Of a stretch of DNA of 64,000 nucleotides, positions 47,289 to 59,002 are shown in pieces (within the stretch, counting starts at the first letter, position 1; every line of letters begins with the position of its first letter). The stretch comes from Rhexocercosporidium sp. MPI-PUGE-AT-0058 (lineage: Eukaryota > Ascomycota > Leotiomycetes > Helotiales), in the NCBI GenBank assembly GCA_020746875.1, contig JAGTJL010000015.1, forward strand, positions 1,488,001 through 1,552,000, in the 5' to 3' direction. Made by a program: the position numbers and the translations under genes. The notes beneath the pieces were generated by a model that was not told the DNA's origin, ran no database searches, and saw only the letters and a program-made list of their open reading frames with translations.

Positions 47289-49000
47289 TCACAACTTGTC
47301 TCTCTTCCTCTTCCTATCACTACCAGCATATCTCAACCTATATATCGCCACACCATGCGCTTCCACAATCACACTAAATATTCCACCCAGCTGCACCGTC
47401 ATCGTCACATTCCCCAACAACAACTCATTCTTTTCCTTCAAGCCCTGTGCATAGCTCATCGCCGTAGCATTATACCTGTGCTCCCCACTAAAAGTCGTGG
47501 CATTCCACCCCGTTGTAACATTACCCGTCATGTTAGAAGCGGAGATAATCCCTATCGCCGTGGCGTTTGTCATTCGATTCGCCCATAAATCGCGCACTTC
47601 CCAGCTCATCTGGAGCTGTGGAGCTTTTCCATTCGGTCCACTGTTAGCGACGATGTCGGCAAGAGATGCGTTCATGGTTGTCGTTTGGCCGAGACCATTG
47701 ATCATTAAGACGAGCATATCATCGTGATCGCCTCCTGTCGTAGATTGCAGGTTTCCAGACCAAAGTTGCAAAGCGGGACCGGAATAAGGGTCCTTGCTGC
47801 CTGGGACGCGCATCCAGCGGCGAGATGCAGAAGAGCCGAGCGGATCCTGGTTGACAGCGATTACAGCAGCATTAGACAGAATGGATAGATCCGCTGGGGC
47901 GATGACTTTTGACCGCAGCCCCTAAGAAGTCTCGGTTAGCTCTCGGCAACAAACACAAAATGAGCCACTGGCAAAACATACACATGCTGAAATGAGCGAC
48001 ATATTCAGTGTCAGTCATCGCTCCATTTCCAACTTCCAACATCTCGAGATTTTCCCATGCTCCAGGCTGAGCTTTCGAGACGATGAAGGCGGCTTTATTC
48101 ATAATGTTTGTGATTGAACAGTGGAAGCCAGGGAGGCCACAATTCCATGAGTCGGCTCCTTCACTGGTTCAATTAACTAACCGAAGACAATCGAAGGACG
48201 GGAATCCATACCAAGGACATCTCGCATCATGGGTATCCCAGTAGTCGAAGACGTCTCCAGAAGTTCGCCAGCTATTAGCAATAGTAGCGCCCCAATTCCA
48301 AGGATAATCCTCTCCCCAATTACACAGAGAGTATAGAATCGGTCGTCCAGTTGCATTCAAAGCTTTAGCCATAGTTGCATATCTGCATTCATTAGTACAC
48401 AAGCCCCATTTTACAATTTCCATTTTATACAGACTCACCTCGCCTCAGAAATCTTCTGATCCCCCGCTTGCCCCTCATTGTAGCAATTGTCATACTTCAA
48501 GTAATCCACGCCCCACTCAGCCCACGTCTTCGCGTCAACCTCCTCATACCGAAGACTTCCAGCATAACGTCCACACGTATACTTCCCCGCAGAAGAGTAC
48601 ATGCCGAATCCCAACCCTAGCTCGTGGATATCATCAGCCACGGCAGCCATGTCGCGAGGAAATTTCTTGGGGTCGGCGATCAGGCTGTTGTTGTTGGATT
48701 CGTTGCGGCCGACGCTCCAGCAGTCGTCTAGGACGATATAATGGTAGCCTAGGTCTTTGGGACCGTAATCTATGATCAGGTTTGCGGTTTCAACGAACAA
48801 GTCCTCCAAGACGTTGCAGCCTAGTGCGTTCCAATTATCTCCTTTGAATTGTCAGGTCTGCTCAGATGGCTGCACCAATCTTTCCTTGCGAACTTGCAGC
48901 CCATTTGTGGTGTGATAGCAAGTCCATTATCGACACCTCCCGTGAGTTGAGCTAGCAAAGCTGCTGTAGCAGCAACAGTTACAGAAATCTTGACAACCAT
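47289..49000 (-). pseudogene. Secreted alpha-galactosidase (GH27) with an apparent 1-base frameshift
   Basis: Exons 48898-49000, 48439-48838, 48212-48382, 47982-48163, 47289-47921; about 495 aa. Signal peptide 'MVVKISVTVAATAALLAQ'. GH27 signatures: '[18 protein letters not shown]' (spliced over a GC-AG intron), '[11 protein letters not shown]', '[11 protein letters not shown]' with the nucleophile Asp, 'CNWGEDYPWNWG', 'SWRTSGDVFDYWDTHDARC' with the acid/base Asp, 'MLEVGNGAMTD', and 'KVIAPADLS', 'AAVIAVNQDPLG' downstream. Exon 4 joins exon 5 as the consensus 'HFSMWAAVK', but the downstream conserved frame is displaced by one base; 13 bases separate the two frames where 12 would fit, around an AAAA run (plus-strand TTTT 47907-47910). 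As given, translation leaves the conserved frame and stops about 10 residues later. No alternative GT donor or AG acceptor repairs it. Either a sequencing error in the homopolymer or a recent inactivation. Confidence 0.8.
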
Positions 49001-50241
49001 TCTGAAGGGGTGATTTTCTGATATTGTTACGAGTGATAAATTTCTTGGCGTGCGCGGAATGCCATTTTTATATCAATTCGGGCAGATCTTACATGGGATC
49101 GACGACCCCTCTCTTACCTTGACACAAAATCTCTTCATGACTTACTTCACACATACACGACCTCTGCAGGGACTAGAAGCCTGTCAGTAAAATAGCGGGG
49201 TAGATCCCCCGCTAGAACTGAAAATATCTCAAGTGCCAGATCGCTCAGATGACATGGCCCATAACAACATCTGTATACCCCTAAAAGGAAAGAAATACAC
49301 CCAAAATGGATAAAAGAAGATAAAATCTCATATTCCAAATTGATTACACAAACCGAAAGACAGCCATAGCTCACTGAGAACTCGAGGGACCAAGTCACTT
49401 CCGACAGATCATGTATCACACATCACTCGCAGGCTATTCTCAATTCAAGCCCGTAGACCAGCAGGCTTTGACAAGCAATACCGCGAGGTTCTGAAGATCT
49501 TGGCTTCATTGAGATCAAGCCTCAAGGTACGTGCAGGTACTGACATCCCGCCTGTCATGAGCCGTCTCCAGCTGAGGAGTCCCCACTCCTGTACATATCC
49601 CATTATTCTAGACGGAAGACTGGCGGGAAGAAAGATCTGGTAATTGGTGCGCGAAAGGGCGTTGCCTAACGAGCTAGAGTCATGAGGATAGTATTACCGA
49701 GGACTTCTAGAAGGACCGAAGAGGCGTACCGACCTCCTTGGGTATCTGGAAAGGAACTGGCCTCGGGAACCGGGAGTGTATATGCAATACTCTGGGAAAG
49801 AGAGTTATGCTCCAATGAGATGTTGAATCCCAAAGAATTATGGATGATATTTCTGGTCTACGAAACAAGGTTGGTTTAAGGTAAGGTAGCTTGATAGGGA
49901 AGCGTGCTGAGCTGTACATTTGTCAGTACAGCATGTACGCTGCGTGCATAAACCGGAACAGCCGAGCAACCTCTATATTTCTGACAAAACCGGCTATCAC
50001 TAGAACCCCTAGTGTTCATCTCCTCGCTTGTGTCTTCAAACTACTTTCCAATATCATGAGTTCGTCACCAGAGATATGATACCGACAGCCCACTACAACA
50101 GCTAACAGCGCGGAACTCCTCTTCCAGTCGCGAGATCATGGGCAAGATGAAGAACGGATACACAGCTTCATGGCTGGGACATGCTGTATGAGAGTCTGTC
50201 TTGGCGGTCTCTGACAAACAGCGCCAAAGACTTTTTTCGAA
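49001..50241. other. Intergenic, no gene recognised
   Basis: 1.24 kb. TATAAAAA on the minus strand (49065-49072) is the likely TATA of the GH27 gene, about 65-72 bases upstream of its ATG. Remaining sequence has no supported gene. Confidence 0.5.
49065..49072 (-). promoter_or_regulatory. TATA box of the GH27 gene
   Basis: TATAAAAA on the minus strand, correctly spaced from the ATG at 49000. An intact promoter argues that the GH27 frameshift, if real, is recent. Confidence 0.55.
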
Positions 50242-52113
50242 TTACACCCTACATTTCTTGAGTTGCTGGAGAACATCAAGCTCGAGATCTATGCACATAT
50301 CGTCCATGTCATAATCATCGTCTTCATCCATGACGTTATGCTCTTCGTCAATCTTCTGGTCTGCTGCGGACAGACACGCTTTGACAACAGCAGTGAAAGT
50401 TTTACCCGCAGCAAACTCCAAAGCTTTCCAAATGCCACTCTGTTCTCTTGGGTTAAGAATTCTCGCCTTGGACATATTGATCTGCTCCATCTCATCATTG
50501 GTTAAAGCTTCCAAGCTGGCTGGTGGAACTCTCAGACCCAACTGTGTTTGGGTTTCCCTTCGAAGAAAGTGCACCAATATCGTGGTCAAGCTCTCCCACA
50601 ACCCAATCTCCATCAGCACACATCCCAAGCCATAAAGGTCAAACACCTTGCGAAAGGAGGCTCGATTAGCCTTCAACAAGTCTGGATGTCGAGACAAGTT
50701 AGCCTCTTGTTGGGGCATTGGTGACTCGGTCATGTCAGATGGATTGTCAGCCCTCGCGTACTCATAACCTTCCAAGTAAAGTTCGGAAAGATCAAGATCA
50801 GCTCCGTCTTGAAAGAACAATACGTTTCCTGAGTACACGCCTTTGTGCATCCACCCTGATGTGTGGAGCTGCAAAATTGTCTCCACCAATGCAATGGCCA
50901 TCTTAAGGCGGTCATCGAGACAGGGGGTCGCCATATGGTCCCGCAGAACCTGGTCAAGGGCAAAGAATCTAGGCCGATCATTAGGCGTCTGGAATATGTA
51001 GCCGTACCTACCATTCTTGGGATCTTTCAGATAGCCTGAACATTTCAGGGAGTGAAATGAAGGGGAATCTATTTCCTGGAGCAGGCTTGCAAGACTTTTG
51101 ATCCGGTGCTTTAGTTTCGATTCGTCTCTACTGTCCACAGTTTTCCATTCCACAATGACTCTTTTGCCGTCGTACGTCCCCATCTCTCTCGATAGCTCGT
51201 CTTCATCTACAGCAGGGTCGATATTCAAGGCTTTGAAGGAAAGTGGCCCGCGAGAGGTTTTCGTTCTAGTTGAGTGTGAACTTCTGTGATTTTGCGCTTC
51301 CTTAGATGAACCGACGAGTGTTGCACCAGTCAAATTCCTTGAGAGATGCTTAGGACTGAGCGAGCTCGACTCATCATTCATAGCATACCCAACTGCGAGA
51401 CTCTGTTGCTTCAACGTTAATGCTGACTGAACAGGGCGATTCTCGGATATCGTTGACACACGGTGCTCTGGGTTGAGAAGCTTGTCAAGCTCAGAGAGTT
51501 CTTTTGATTCCTTCGTCTGCGAGATTGCGTGACGAGCAAGGGCTTCGATTGCTCGTCGTACGAACTCGAGATCGTCCGCTTGTAGCATGGCCCACAAGTC
51601 GTCAACAAAACGGCGAATGTCGATCATCAGTAGGTCGACTCCATCCTTATCAATTGCAGCCCATTTCAGTCGTTTCCAAATACTGACTCCTTTCTGTAGT
51701 GCACGAGCTGTATCGCTGTGGAATTCTGGCTTGAATAACCGCCTGAAACTTTTCGTAGGAGGCGCTAAATCATCTAAGGAGAGCTTCTCCTCTGTCGTGA
51801 TAAGCTCTAGCCGATACTCTGACTTGAACTTCGCAATATCGCTCAACAGCGCCTCGAGTCCTTTCAAGTGTCTGTGGACGATCCACCAATTCATATTCCG
51901 TATCGGCGAGCCGCTCTCCAAGCCAACTTTCTCTGCCCAAGTAAACAAGCGATACTGCTCGAACTCAATCGCCGTTCTGACCAGATCCGCATCCTGGCCG
52001 AAATGCTGCGCTGTAGTTAATAAGACGAACCCTTTTACACAGCCTTGTAGCAAGAGGACTCCAAGTGACGCGAAACCAACCGCTCCCGCAGCCGCATCAA
52101 AACCAGTCGCCAT
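50242..52113 (-). CDS. HeLo-domain pseudokinase protein
   Basis: Intronless. I start at the ATG at 52113 ('MATGFDAAAGAVGFASLGVLLLQGCVKGF'), 11 codons inside the longest frame, because the HeLo hydrophobic helix should be N-terminal; 623 aa. The first 220 residues match the HeLo (HET-S N-terminal, 'prion-inhibition and propagation') domain: glycine/alanine-rich helix, 'FEQYRLFTWAEKVGL', 'WIVHRHLKGLEALLSDIAKF', 'LMIDIRRFVDDLWAML'. HeLo domains act as membrane-disrupting cell-death executioners. The C-terminal half is a kinase fold without catalytic residues: the HRD loop reads 'MHKGVYSGNVLFF' (no Asp) and DFG is replaced by 'LEGYEYAR'; 'DLYGLGCVLMEIGLWESL' is the helix F region. No amyloid RHIM-like repeat was seen. 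Divergently transcribed from a kinase-ankyrin gene 507 bases away, suggesting a working pair. Confidence 0.85.
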   Translation of the reverse strand: MATGFDAAAGAVGFASLGVLLLQGCVKGFVLLTTAQHFGQDADLVRTAIEFEQYRLFTWAEKVGLESGSPIRNMNWWIVHRHLKGLEALLSDIAKFKSEYRLELITTEEKLSLDDLAPPTKSFRRLFKPEFHSDTARALQKGVSIWKRLKWAAIDKDGVDLLMIDIRRFVDDLWAMLQADDLEFVRRAIEALARHAISQTKESKELSELDKLLNPEHRVSTISENRPVQSALTLKQQSLAVGYAMNDESSSLSPKHLSRNLTGATLVGSSKEAQNHRSSHSTRTKTSRGPLSFKALNIDPAVDEDELSREMGTYDGKRVIVEWKTVDSRDESKLKHRIKSLASLLQEIDSPSFHSLKCSGYLKDPKNGRYGYIFQTPNDRPRFFALDQVLRDHMATPCLDDRLKMAIALVETILQLHTSGWMHKGVYSGNVLFFQDGADLDLSELYLEGYEYARADNPSDMTESPMPQQEANLSRHPDLLKANRASFRKVFDLYGLGCVLMEIGLWESLTTILVHFLRRETQTQLGLRVPPASLEALTNDEMEQINMSKARILNPREQSGIWKALEFAAGKTFTAVVKACLSAADQKIDEEHNVMDEDDDYDMDDMCIDLELDVLQQLKKCRV

Positions 52114-52620
52114 TTTCACCGTCTTGATATTCAGAAAACTAACCATACATAAGCCTCAAGAGAAGTTGGTCGATGTCGATGTGGCTACAAACAGGTTTCT
52201 GCGCGGAAGCCGGAAAAAGCAAATAAATACAGGTCTAAGTCCTACTGTACTGTGGATCGGAAAATTGGAGGCAGGGTAGGCTTCGCTTCGGTGTGGCTCA
52301 GTCTCAGCTCTGTCCGACTGTCGTGATGCATTGAGCCCTGAAATTGGTGGCTACTTGTACAGTACTGACCAATGGCGTGCACCTTCGGTCGTGGTAGCTG
52401 CAGGGTGCCTCGCATTGCATCGCAAGTCTGCCCATCCGCTGGCAGGGCAGATAACGAAGAATTGTCTCAGCCCCGAGCCTTGCAGTAATTACTGTACAGT
52501 ACATACAGTACTCACACCAAGCTACCCCGCCTCAAATATCCCCACGTCAACCAACTCTTCTCTATGATTCTCAAGCACGTTCGAGTCTCATCTTAAACTA
52601 GAAAATCTAAATCGTCTGCA
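52114..52620. promoter_or_regulatory. Divergent promoter, HeLo-pseudokinase / kinase-ankyrin
   Basis: 507 bases between opposite starts. GTACAGTACTG (about 52356-52366), ACTGTACAGTACATACAGTACT (about 52491-52512, a near-palindromic cluster) and TACTGTACTGTGG (about 52242) recur, the same GTAC strings as in the 16-18.6 kb region. Confidence 0.45.
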
Positions 52621-55600
52621 ATGGAGGCCGTATCTTCTCTGGAATTGACTCACACACAGAGGATATGTCAGGAAATCCGGCGGTTGTGCCAGCAGCCTGT
52701 GAATGTCGAAGCAACAGGAATGAAGGCTGTGTTTGATGACCAGACCATCCAAGATATCGCCACATGCCTCCGGGAAATCGATTACAAGGATGGCAGTGAG
52801 CGGCCTCGCACTTACGCTGTGTTATCGATGATGAATCGGATCGATTTGCTAGAGGTGTTTGTCACCTGCGGGCGTTCTGATGCCTCATTTCCATATGCCG
52901 ATCGCCGCTCTCTTCCCTCTCTTATAAGCGTAGACCACGAGTTATCTCACCAATTCCTGGAACTACAAGCACATGTTATCTCCCCATCATGTCAGATAGA
53001 GAATAGCCAGGACTGCCGCCTTTGGTCAATCCCTTCAGGCGACACATACTTCCGCTCTATAGGTTCACTTGGGAGGGGAGGTGAAGCGTAAGTCGAGTTC
53101 ATGCAGATGGCTTTCCTGACTTTTGCAATGTCTCGACTGACTCAAAACGGCGTTCAGTAGGGTCGACAAGGTCCAAAGTCTCTCTACCAAGCAAGTATAC
53201 GCAAGGAGGAGAATTCGCCACAAGCGTGACCCTGATAAGGACATTGAAGTCATGAACGAATTCCAAAGAGAGCTGAAGATTCTCAAGAGACTTGATCACA
53301 TCCACCTGATAAAGATCTGTGCAAGCTATACGGATAAGGAGTACATGGCAATTCTCATGAAGCCGGTTGCCTCTACGAACCTTAGAGATTATCTGCAAAC
53401 TCAAACATCCCTTCAAGGCAGTGTAACAGACCGGTCGAAATTCCGAAGCTATTATGGGTGTCTCGCAAATGCTGTGGCTTACTTACACGACTGCAAGATT
53501 CGGCATAAAGACATCAAACCACACAATATATTGCTTGATCACGGTGAGATTTACCTTGCAGACTTTGGTTCTGCAACCGAATTTGATGGAGATATGAGCA
53601 TATCCAGAGGGACGGCGAAAGGGAAAACCGCCCGCTATCAAAGCCCAGAGGTATTTCGCGGTACGACGAGAGGGCGGTCATCAGATGTTTGGTCTCTCGG
53701 AGTTACGTTCTTAGAGATGACGACTGTCCTCCGCGGAGAGACTTTGGCGAACATGCAGGTATTTCTCAAAAGGAATGGGACAGGTAAGGACTTTGTTTTC
53801 GAGAACATTCAGGGTGCCATCAAATGGACCGAACACCTCAGAAAAAATACGGACTACTCGAAGGCCGACAATGCACCTATGCAGTGGATCAAAGACATGT
53901 TATCAGAGAAGCCAGGAGCCAGGCCGTCCGCCCAAGACCTGTTCGACACCATTACACATGCATCAGATGGTGCTTTTTGTGGACGGTGCTGCGTATCAGA
54001 TTACTCGACGACGTCTGATACAGCATCCACCACCAGCCATGATGACAATGACGATGCTACTGTGAAACCAAGAAGTGCGAGAAGAGCTCAAGGAGTGCTT
54101 GACGCTTACGTTGTAGAAGACAAAACCTTCAGCAGTCGTCGAAGAGAGACCAGAGAGGTGAAAAGAGATCCGAGGAAAAGTACACAGCACCCAAGAAGGT
54201 CTCCGCTTCACCAACGTGTGATGACCAAGGTCTTCTCAAACTTACCAGCTATGTCCAGCTTTCTTTCAGTATCGTGGTCATTTGCGACAGCCAGCCCCTC
54301 GGAATCAGTGACGGCGGAATTGGAGCAAGTCGAGCAACAAGATGTGCAAGGCAAAGATGTCGTCTTCTGTGAAGCTACTCCAGAGCTGATTCCAACAAAC
54401 GAATACATGAAGGAGCCAGTGCATGTCATCAAGGAACTGGCAATTGACTACGATTATATCGGATACAGCATACCAGGGGCGTTTCCGGACCTTCCAAGAT
54501 ACGAAGGCAGTCGTGTACCGTATGACCGCACCTCCATCTCCTTTGCTGAGCACCATCCGCCTCCGGTGATACCCGCGTACACAATCAACCACCACGAAAT
54601 ACTTACAAGTCCTCCGGAAACAGAGTTTATTGAGGTGGGAATCAAAAACCCCGTGCCCGACTTGAGTGCGTATCGAAGCGATCGTCCTCTGTCGCCCCAA
54701 GAACTCGAATCTCCTAGCATAGCCTCCTTTGAAGGATGCGTATTCAATCCAGGCCCTACAGGATTTCTTCTCAAAGGGACTGAATGCCCTGGAAAGCACT
54801 CCCAGACGTTCAGAGACCTCCTATTCTGGCCTACGCAGCGACTCAAACGCTGCAGGAGTGACGAGAACCTGGACATGCAACGTCAAGCAGAGTCATTGCT
54901 AGCAGATATTGAGCATTGCGTAGATGATAGTAGTCTAGATACGTCGCCGCAACGCTCTCCAAAAATTAGTGGATCCGAGCTAGATAGAGAAACACAAACG
55001 GCCCAGCTGAGGAATACAAAGCAAGAACTGGATGGGATCTTTGCTATACGGAGCTCAAGATCGGCACCCCCGCAGAATGTCGTGTTCCAACAGCTAGAAA
55101 TAAGCGGAGTAAGGAAAATACCTGGCAAGGAAACGGTGGAGGACATCACGGAAAGATTCGCTCAAGACACTATCCGAGCCCACCAACAAGGGGAAATGCT
55201 TGACCCGGAAACACCTCCAAAACTACCGCATACTCCAGATTTACCGAATGTAGCACCTATTCCCACAGCTCGACCGAACACCAATTCCGTTCTCTCATTC
55301 TTGACCTCTGCGCGTGCAAAACCCACACCCACCAATCTCACAGACACAAACATCCATTCGCACAACACGCAAGTCCCCCCCGTCCAGCAACCACGAGCGA
55401 AACACCAACGAGCGAGCGAATATATGAAAATGGTATTCGACGAGACGGCCAGCAGCGTGGCCACGTCCGTCATGTCAACACGGACTCGGCAATCCTTCAA
55501 GATCCACGGCCTCATGCTTCCCATGCAAGACCGCTCTTGCGACTACCTAGGCGAACAGACCAAGAAAGGCAAAGCAGATGCTGTCCGTATGCTGCTGGGA

Positions 55601-56449
55601 GCAGGCTGCAATCCAGGCACAAAACGAAACCCGCGCCGGGCCCCGATCTTCAATGTCATCAGGGGAGCTAGCGCACGACATACAAAGTGTCTGAGATCGC
55701 TCCTCGATCATGACGTCGATGTGAATGTTCGTTCCAACGTGACCCACAAGACACCACTGCTAGAAGCTTTCGAGCAAGATGTCTGGAGCGGTTATTCCAC
55801 AGTCATCTTCCTGCTGCTTAAAGCGGGCGCCAATCCCAACGCTAAAGATCCCTCCGGCGATGTAGCTCTCTTGAAGCTGCTAGGGGGTGGCACGGTTCCT
55901 CTAGAGGAAGGCCGGCGACGAGCCCTAGCTCTCCTCTTGACGCCAGTCTTCGCGACAAACGTCAGCGTAACCCCTCTGGGGACCTGCAACAAACCTCTCC
56001 ACCTCGCGATCCGCCGTAAGGACCCGTGGGCGGTCGACATGTTGCTCAACAAGAGCGACTCGACCCGGGACATCGAAGCCGAGAACTCAGAAGGTCTCAC
56101 GCCACTTCTGCTCACGGCCTCGCTCTGGAGGCCGACAGTCACAGCAGACCAGCTCGGGATCCTAGAATATCTGCTCGAGAAAGGCGCGAACGTGAATGTG
56201 AAGATGCCGTTGACGAAACAGACACCTCTTCACATCGCCGTCGGCTATGGACTGGTGCATGTAGTCGAGGACTTGATGCAGAATGGCGCGGATCCGGGAC
56301 TGAAGACAAGCGAAGGGAAGTCGGCTTGGGATGTTGCGAGAGATAAGAGGCGGCTTGATGGCTGCCAAGGGTGTGCCGATTGTGTGAAAGTCCGGCAGTT
56401 GCTGGGAGACCGTCCCAAGAAGACTAATCCTAGTTCACCACCGAAATAG
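52621..56449 (+). CDS. Ser/Thr kinase-like protein with C-terminal ankyrin repeats
   Basis: Two exons, 1252 aa: 52621-53087 and 53158-56449. Residues 1-140 are a fungal N-terminal region seen in such kinases. The kinase domain runs about 145-415: glycine loop 'SLGRGGEARVDKV' completed by splicing, alpha-C Glu in 'FQRELKIL', catalytic loop 'IRHKDIKPHNILLD' (D274), 'LADFGSA' (D291), 'KTARYQSPEVF', 'SSDVWSLGVTFLEM'. The beta-3 lysine is replaced: 'QVYARRRI' has Arg at residue 173. Residues 420-920 are largely disordered. The C-terminal third has about five ankyrin repeats ('DAVRMLLGAGCNP', 'KCLRSLLDHDVDVN', 'TVIFLLLKAGANPNAKD', 'GILEYLLEKGANVNVK', 'HVVEDLMQNGADPGLK'). Ankyrin repeats in fungal recognition proteins may bind a partner or ligand. 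Head to head with the HeLo-pseudokinase gene. Activity is uncertain. Confidence 0.9.
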
Positions 56450-56994
56450 GAAGATCGGAGAGCGTCTTGATTTTCGGAAGTCCTGTACTATACTTACGAC
56501 ATAACGAACCCCTATTAATTAGCCGAGCTGGCTGTTTAGGTAGGAAGGTAGCTTGGCAAACAAACCGAATGTCACTACTGGAGCTGAGGGACAAAAGGCC
56601 TGTCTGTCAGCCTGCAGCGGCTGCCTGTCTGCTTCCAAAAGAGCCCGCCTTACCGTGTTTGTATAACATTAATAGAAAATAATGAATCAACCACCCTAAG
56701 ATAATATTCACATATCACTGTCCCTCTCGGACGCGCCTCTCCAACCATACGAGCGAGTACAGTGCGAGAAGGGGCAAAGTCTGTTATTTCATCGATAGGT
56801 ATGAAGTGACCGCACGCGTAATTCACCAAGTAACACAAGTACCAAACCCATCGACTACACAGACCAAAAGCTCTACTAGACTATCAGTACATCCCGCCAT
56901 TTCCAAATCCCAACGACGAAATTCATAGCATCGTAACTCAACATAATCACCGTTGCTAACAACCTCACCACTACCACAGCCACTACCACTACCA
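56450..56994. other. Convergent intergenic
   Basis: 545 bases between the kinase-ankyrin stop and the Sec12 stop; no gene seen. Confidence 0.5.
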
Positions 56995-59002
56995 CTACCC
57001 CCTAACAGCATCCCCCACCACGCCCGCAAGCTCGCTAAAAAGCACCCCCTTTAGCACCGTCTCTCCCATCTCCTCTGCCCAATGGCCTGCCTCACTCAAC
57101 TTCTTCTTCCAGCCCTCCTTCTGCGCCTTCGGTAGCTCCTCCCACGTCTTCGCCTCATGCGCACCATGCTTCTCTTCATCATGGACGTGCGTCTCTACAC
57201 CCTCGCCTTCACCACTAGACTCTCGCAAGAGAACCACGCTGTCGCCAGATGCTTCCTGCTGGAGTTGCAGCTGCTCAAAGAATTCTGGGAGGCGTAGGGC
57301 TGAGCCGTCGTTTGCTAGGGGGTCCGAGTCCGAGTCGAGAGGGACACCGATGTGGTGATTTATACCTGTGGGGTGGACATTGGCCTTGGGTATGATGGAC
57401 TCTGCGTTTGCAGTTGAGGGGATGGGTTTATATCCCTCTGGGAACTCATATGGTCGTCCTAACCTCTCTTGTAAAACTACAGGGAGATGGCTCCTAGCGT
57501 TCAGGTAAACAGGAACACCGCCGCGGATCTCAAGGATTCCTTGGATAATTATAGCTGTGAGTGCGATGCCAATGATGGACACTAGAATACCCATTCCGAA
57601 GACTGCTGTGGAGGATGGTAAAGCGACCACGTAGCGCGGTGTTTTCGACTGGCCACGTTTTACGGACAAAGGAACGGGGAAGAGAGGCAGGGTGTGCACT
57701 ACCACGGTGTTGCTCATGCCTACGCTCGCGAGCTTGAGGTGCTGAGGTGGTGTCTGCGCTGTCACGGGGTGGGTTGGAGGCGTGAAGTTGGAGAATGCGA
57801 GGCCGGTTATCTGGAGCGGGTGGACGTTCTTGAAGGTGCGGAAGGGTTTGATCTTCGAGACTAGGGAGGCAGTCCCTTCGACTTGGAGGTCGACTTTGAA
57901 GAGGGAGATGGATATATCGTGACCGGCGACTGCAACGACGAATTGTGTGTAGCCTTGAGGTGAGGTAGGTGAGGCTGGAGGAGTGAGATTCGAGACTGCG
58001 AGACCTGTGGCTTTTGTTACTCTCATGGGGAGTCGTATTGATTGCGAAAGTCGACATTGGCCCTTCCCACTTGGTGGTATGCGGAAGATCTGCAAAACGA
58101 CCCCGCTATTGCTCGCGATATTCGTGAGCATGATGATAAAATCTTTCGTGAGGAACCTCATGGCTCGAAACTTGGGAGTTGTAGGCCTCTCGCTTCCTCT
58201 CGTTGCAGGCGTGATGTAAATGCATTCCGGCTCCTCAGCATCCGCTTTTGCAGTAATCTTCTTCAAGTAGATATCATGCTCGTCGCAGTACGCAAATAGG
58301 TACTCGTCATTTGCGATCTGTATGAAATCCACATCCACAGCTTCCTTATTGCTCTGCACAGATCCTCTCGACCGCGGTGAACTCGTAGATGTCGTATCGA
58401 ACAGCACGATTTCCGAAGCCTTGGCTAACCCCGTCGCAACAGCTCCAAGCTGTGGCTGTCCTTGAAAAGGCTTCGATAACCTGGTAATCCTCTGGTATAG
58501 CTCCTTCTCTGTCCCTTTGAACAGCGCACACCTCGCAATCTCCGTGATCTTATCTGCAGTTGATTTCTGCGCAACAGACTTTCCCTTCGCCGTCGCAGAC
58601 GCATCTGTTCTGAAGACGCGGAAATGCAGATTCTTGCCCTTCTCTACATCTGCCGGACTCGAGTTCACTCCTGCGAAAACCAACGCTGATCCATCCCGGT
58701 CGACCCCAACTGCTAGACTCGTCACACTGTCCTCATCTTTGCTGAGTTCGATGTCGCGTAGCTCTTCGAGATCATTTGGATTTGATGTATTGAGCAGAGT
58801 CTAAATGATTATATTAGCATTTTATTAAGCATTAACCCCGGCGCACATCTACAACTCTGCTTACAATCTTATTCCCAACACCAGTCCTCCCCGCGCCACC
58901 TCCTCCTCCTACCACCAGGCGTGTGGAATCGAGGGGGTCAAAATCTACTGCGTAGAGAGGATAGGACAAAGTGGCCTTTGCGGAAGGTACTAGTGGCGCC
59001 AT
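56995..59002 (-). CDS. SEC12: Sec12/PREB-like Sar1 guanine nucleotide exchange factor
   Basis: Two exons, 647 aa: 58865-59002 and 56995-58800. Sec12 sits in the ER membrane and loads Sar1 with GTP to start COPII coat assembly. The WD40-like beta propeller begins 'MAPLVPSAKATLSYPLYAVDFDPLD', with the glycine-rich 'LVVGGGGGAGRTGVGNKI', the site corresponding to the conserved 'GGGG..G.GN' of the family; later blades contain 'HPLQITGLAFSNFTPP' and 'LASVGMSNTVVVHTLP'. A single membrane segment near residue 450 ('VFGMGILVSIIGIALTAIII') is followed by a 150-residue lumenal part, the expected type II topology. The exon 1 start is the only ATG giving the first blade. Essential housekeeping gene. Confidence 0.92.

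Noticed and set aside
51587..52279. 230-codon plus-strand open frame
   Set aside because: Antisense shadow of the HeLo coding region; no family signature.
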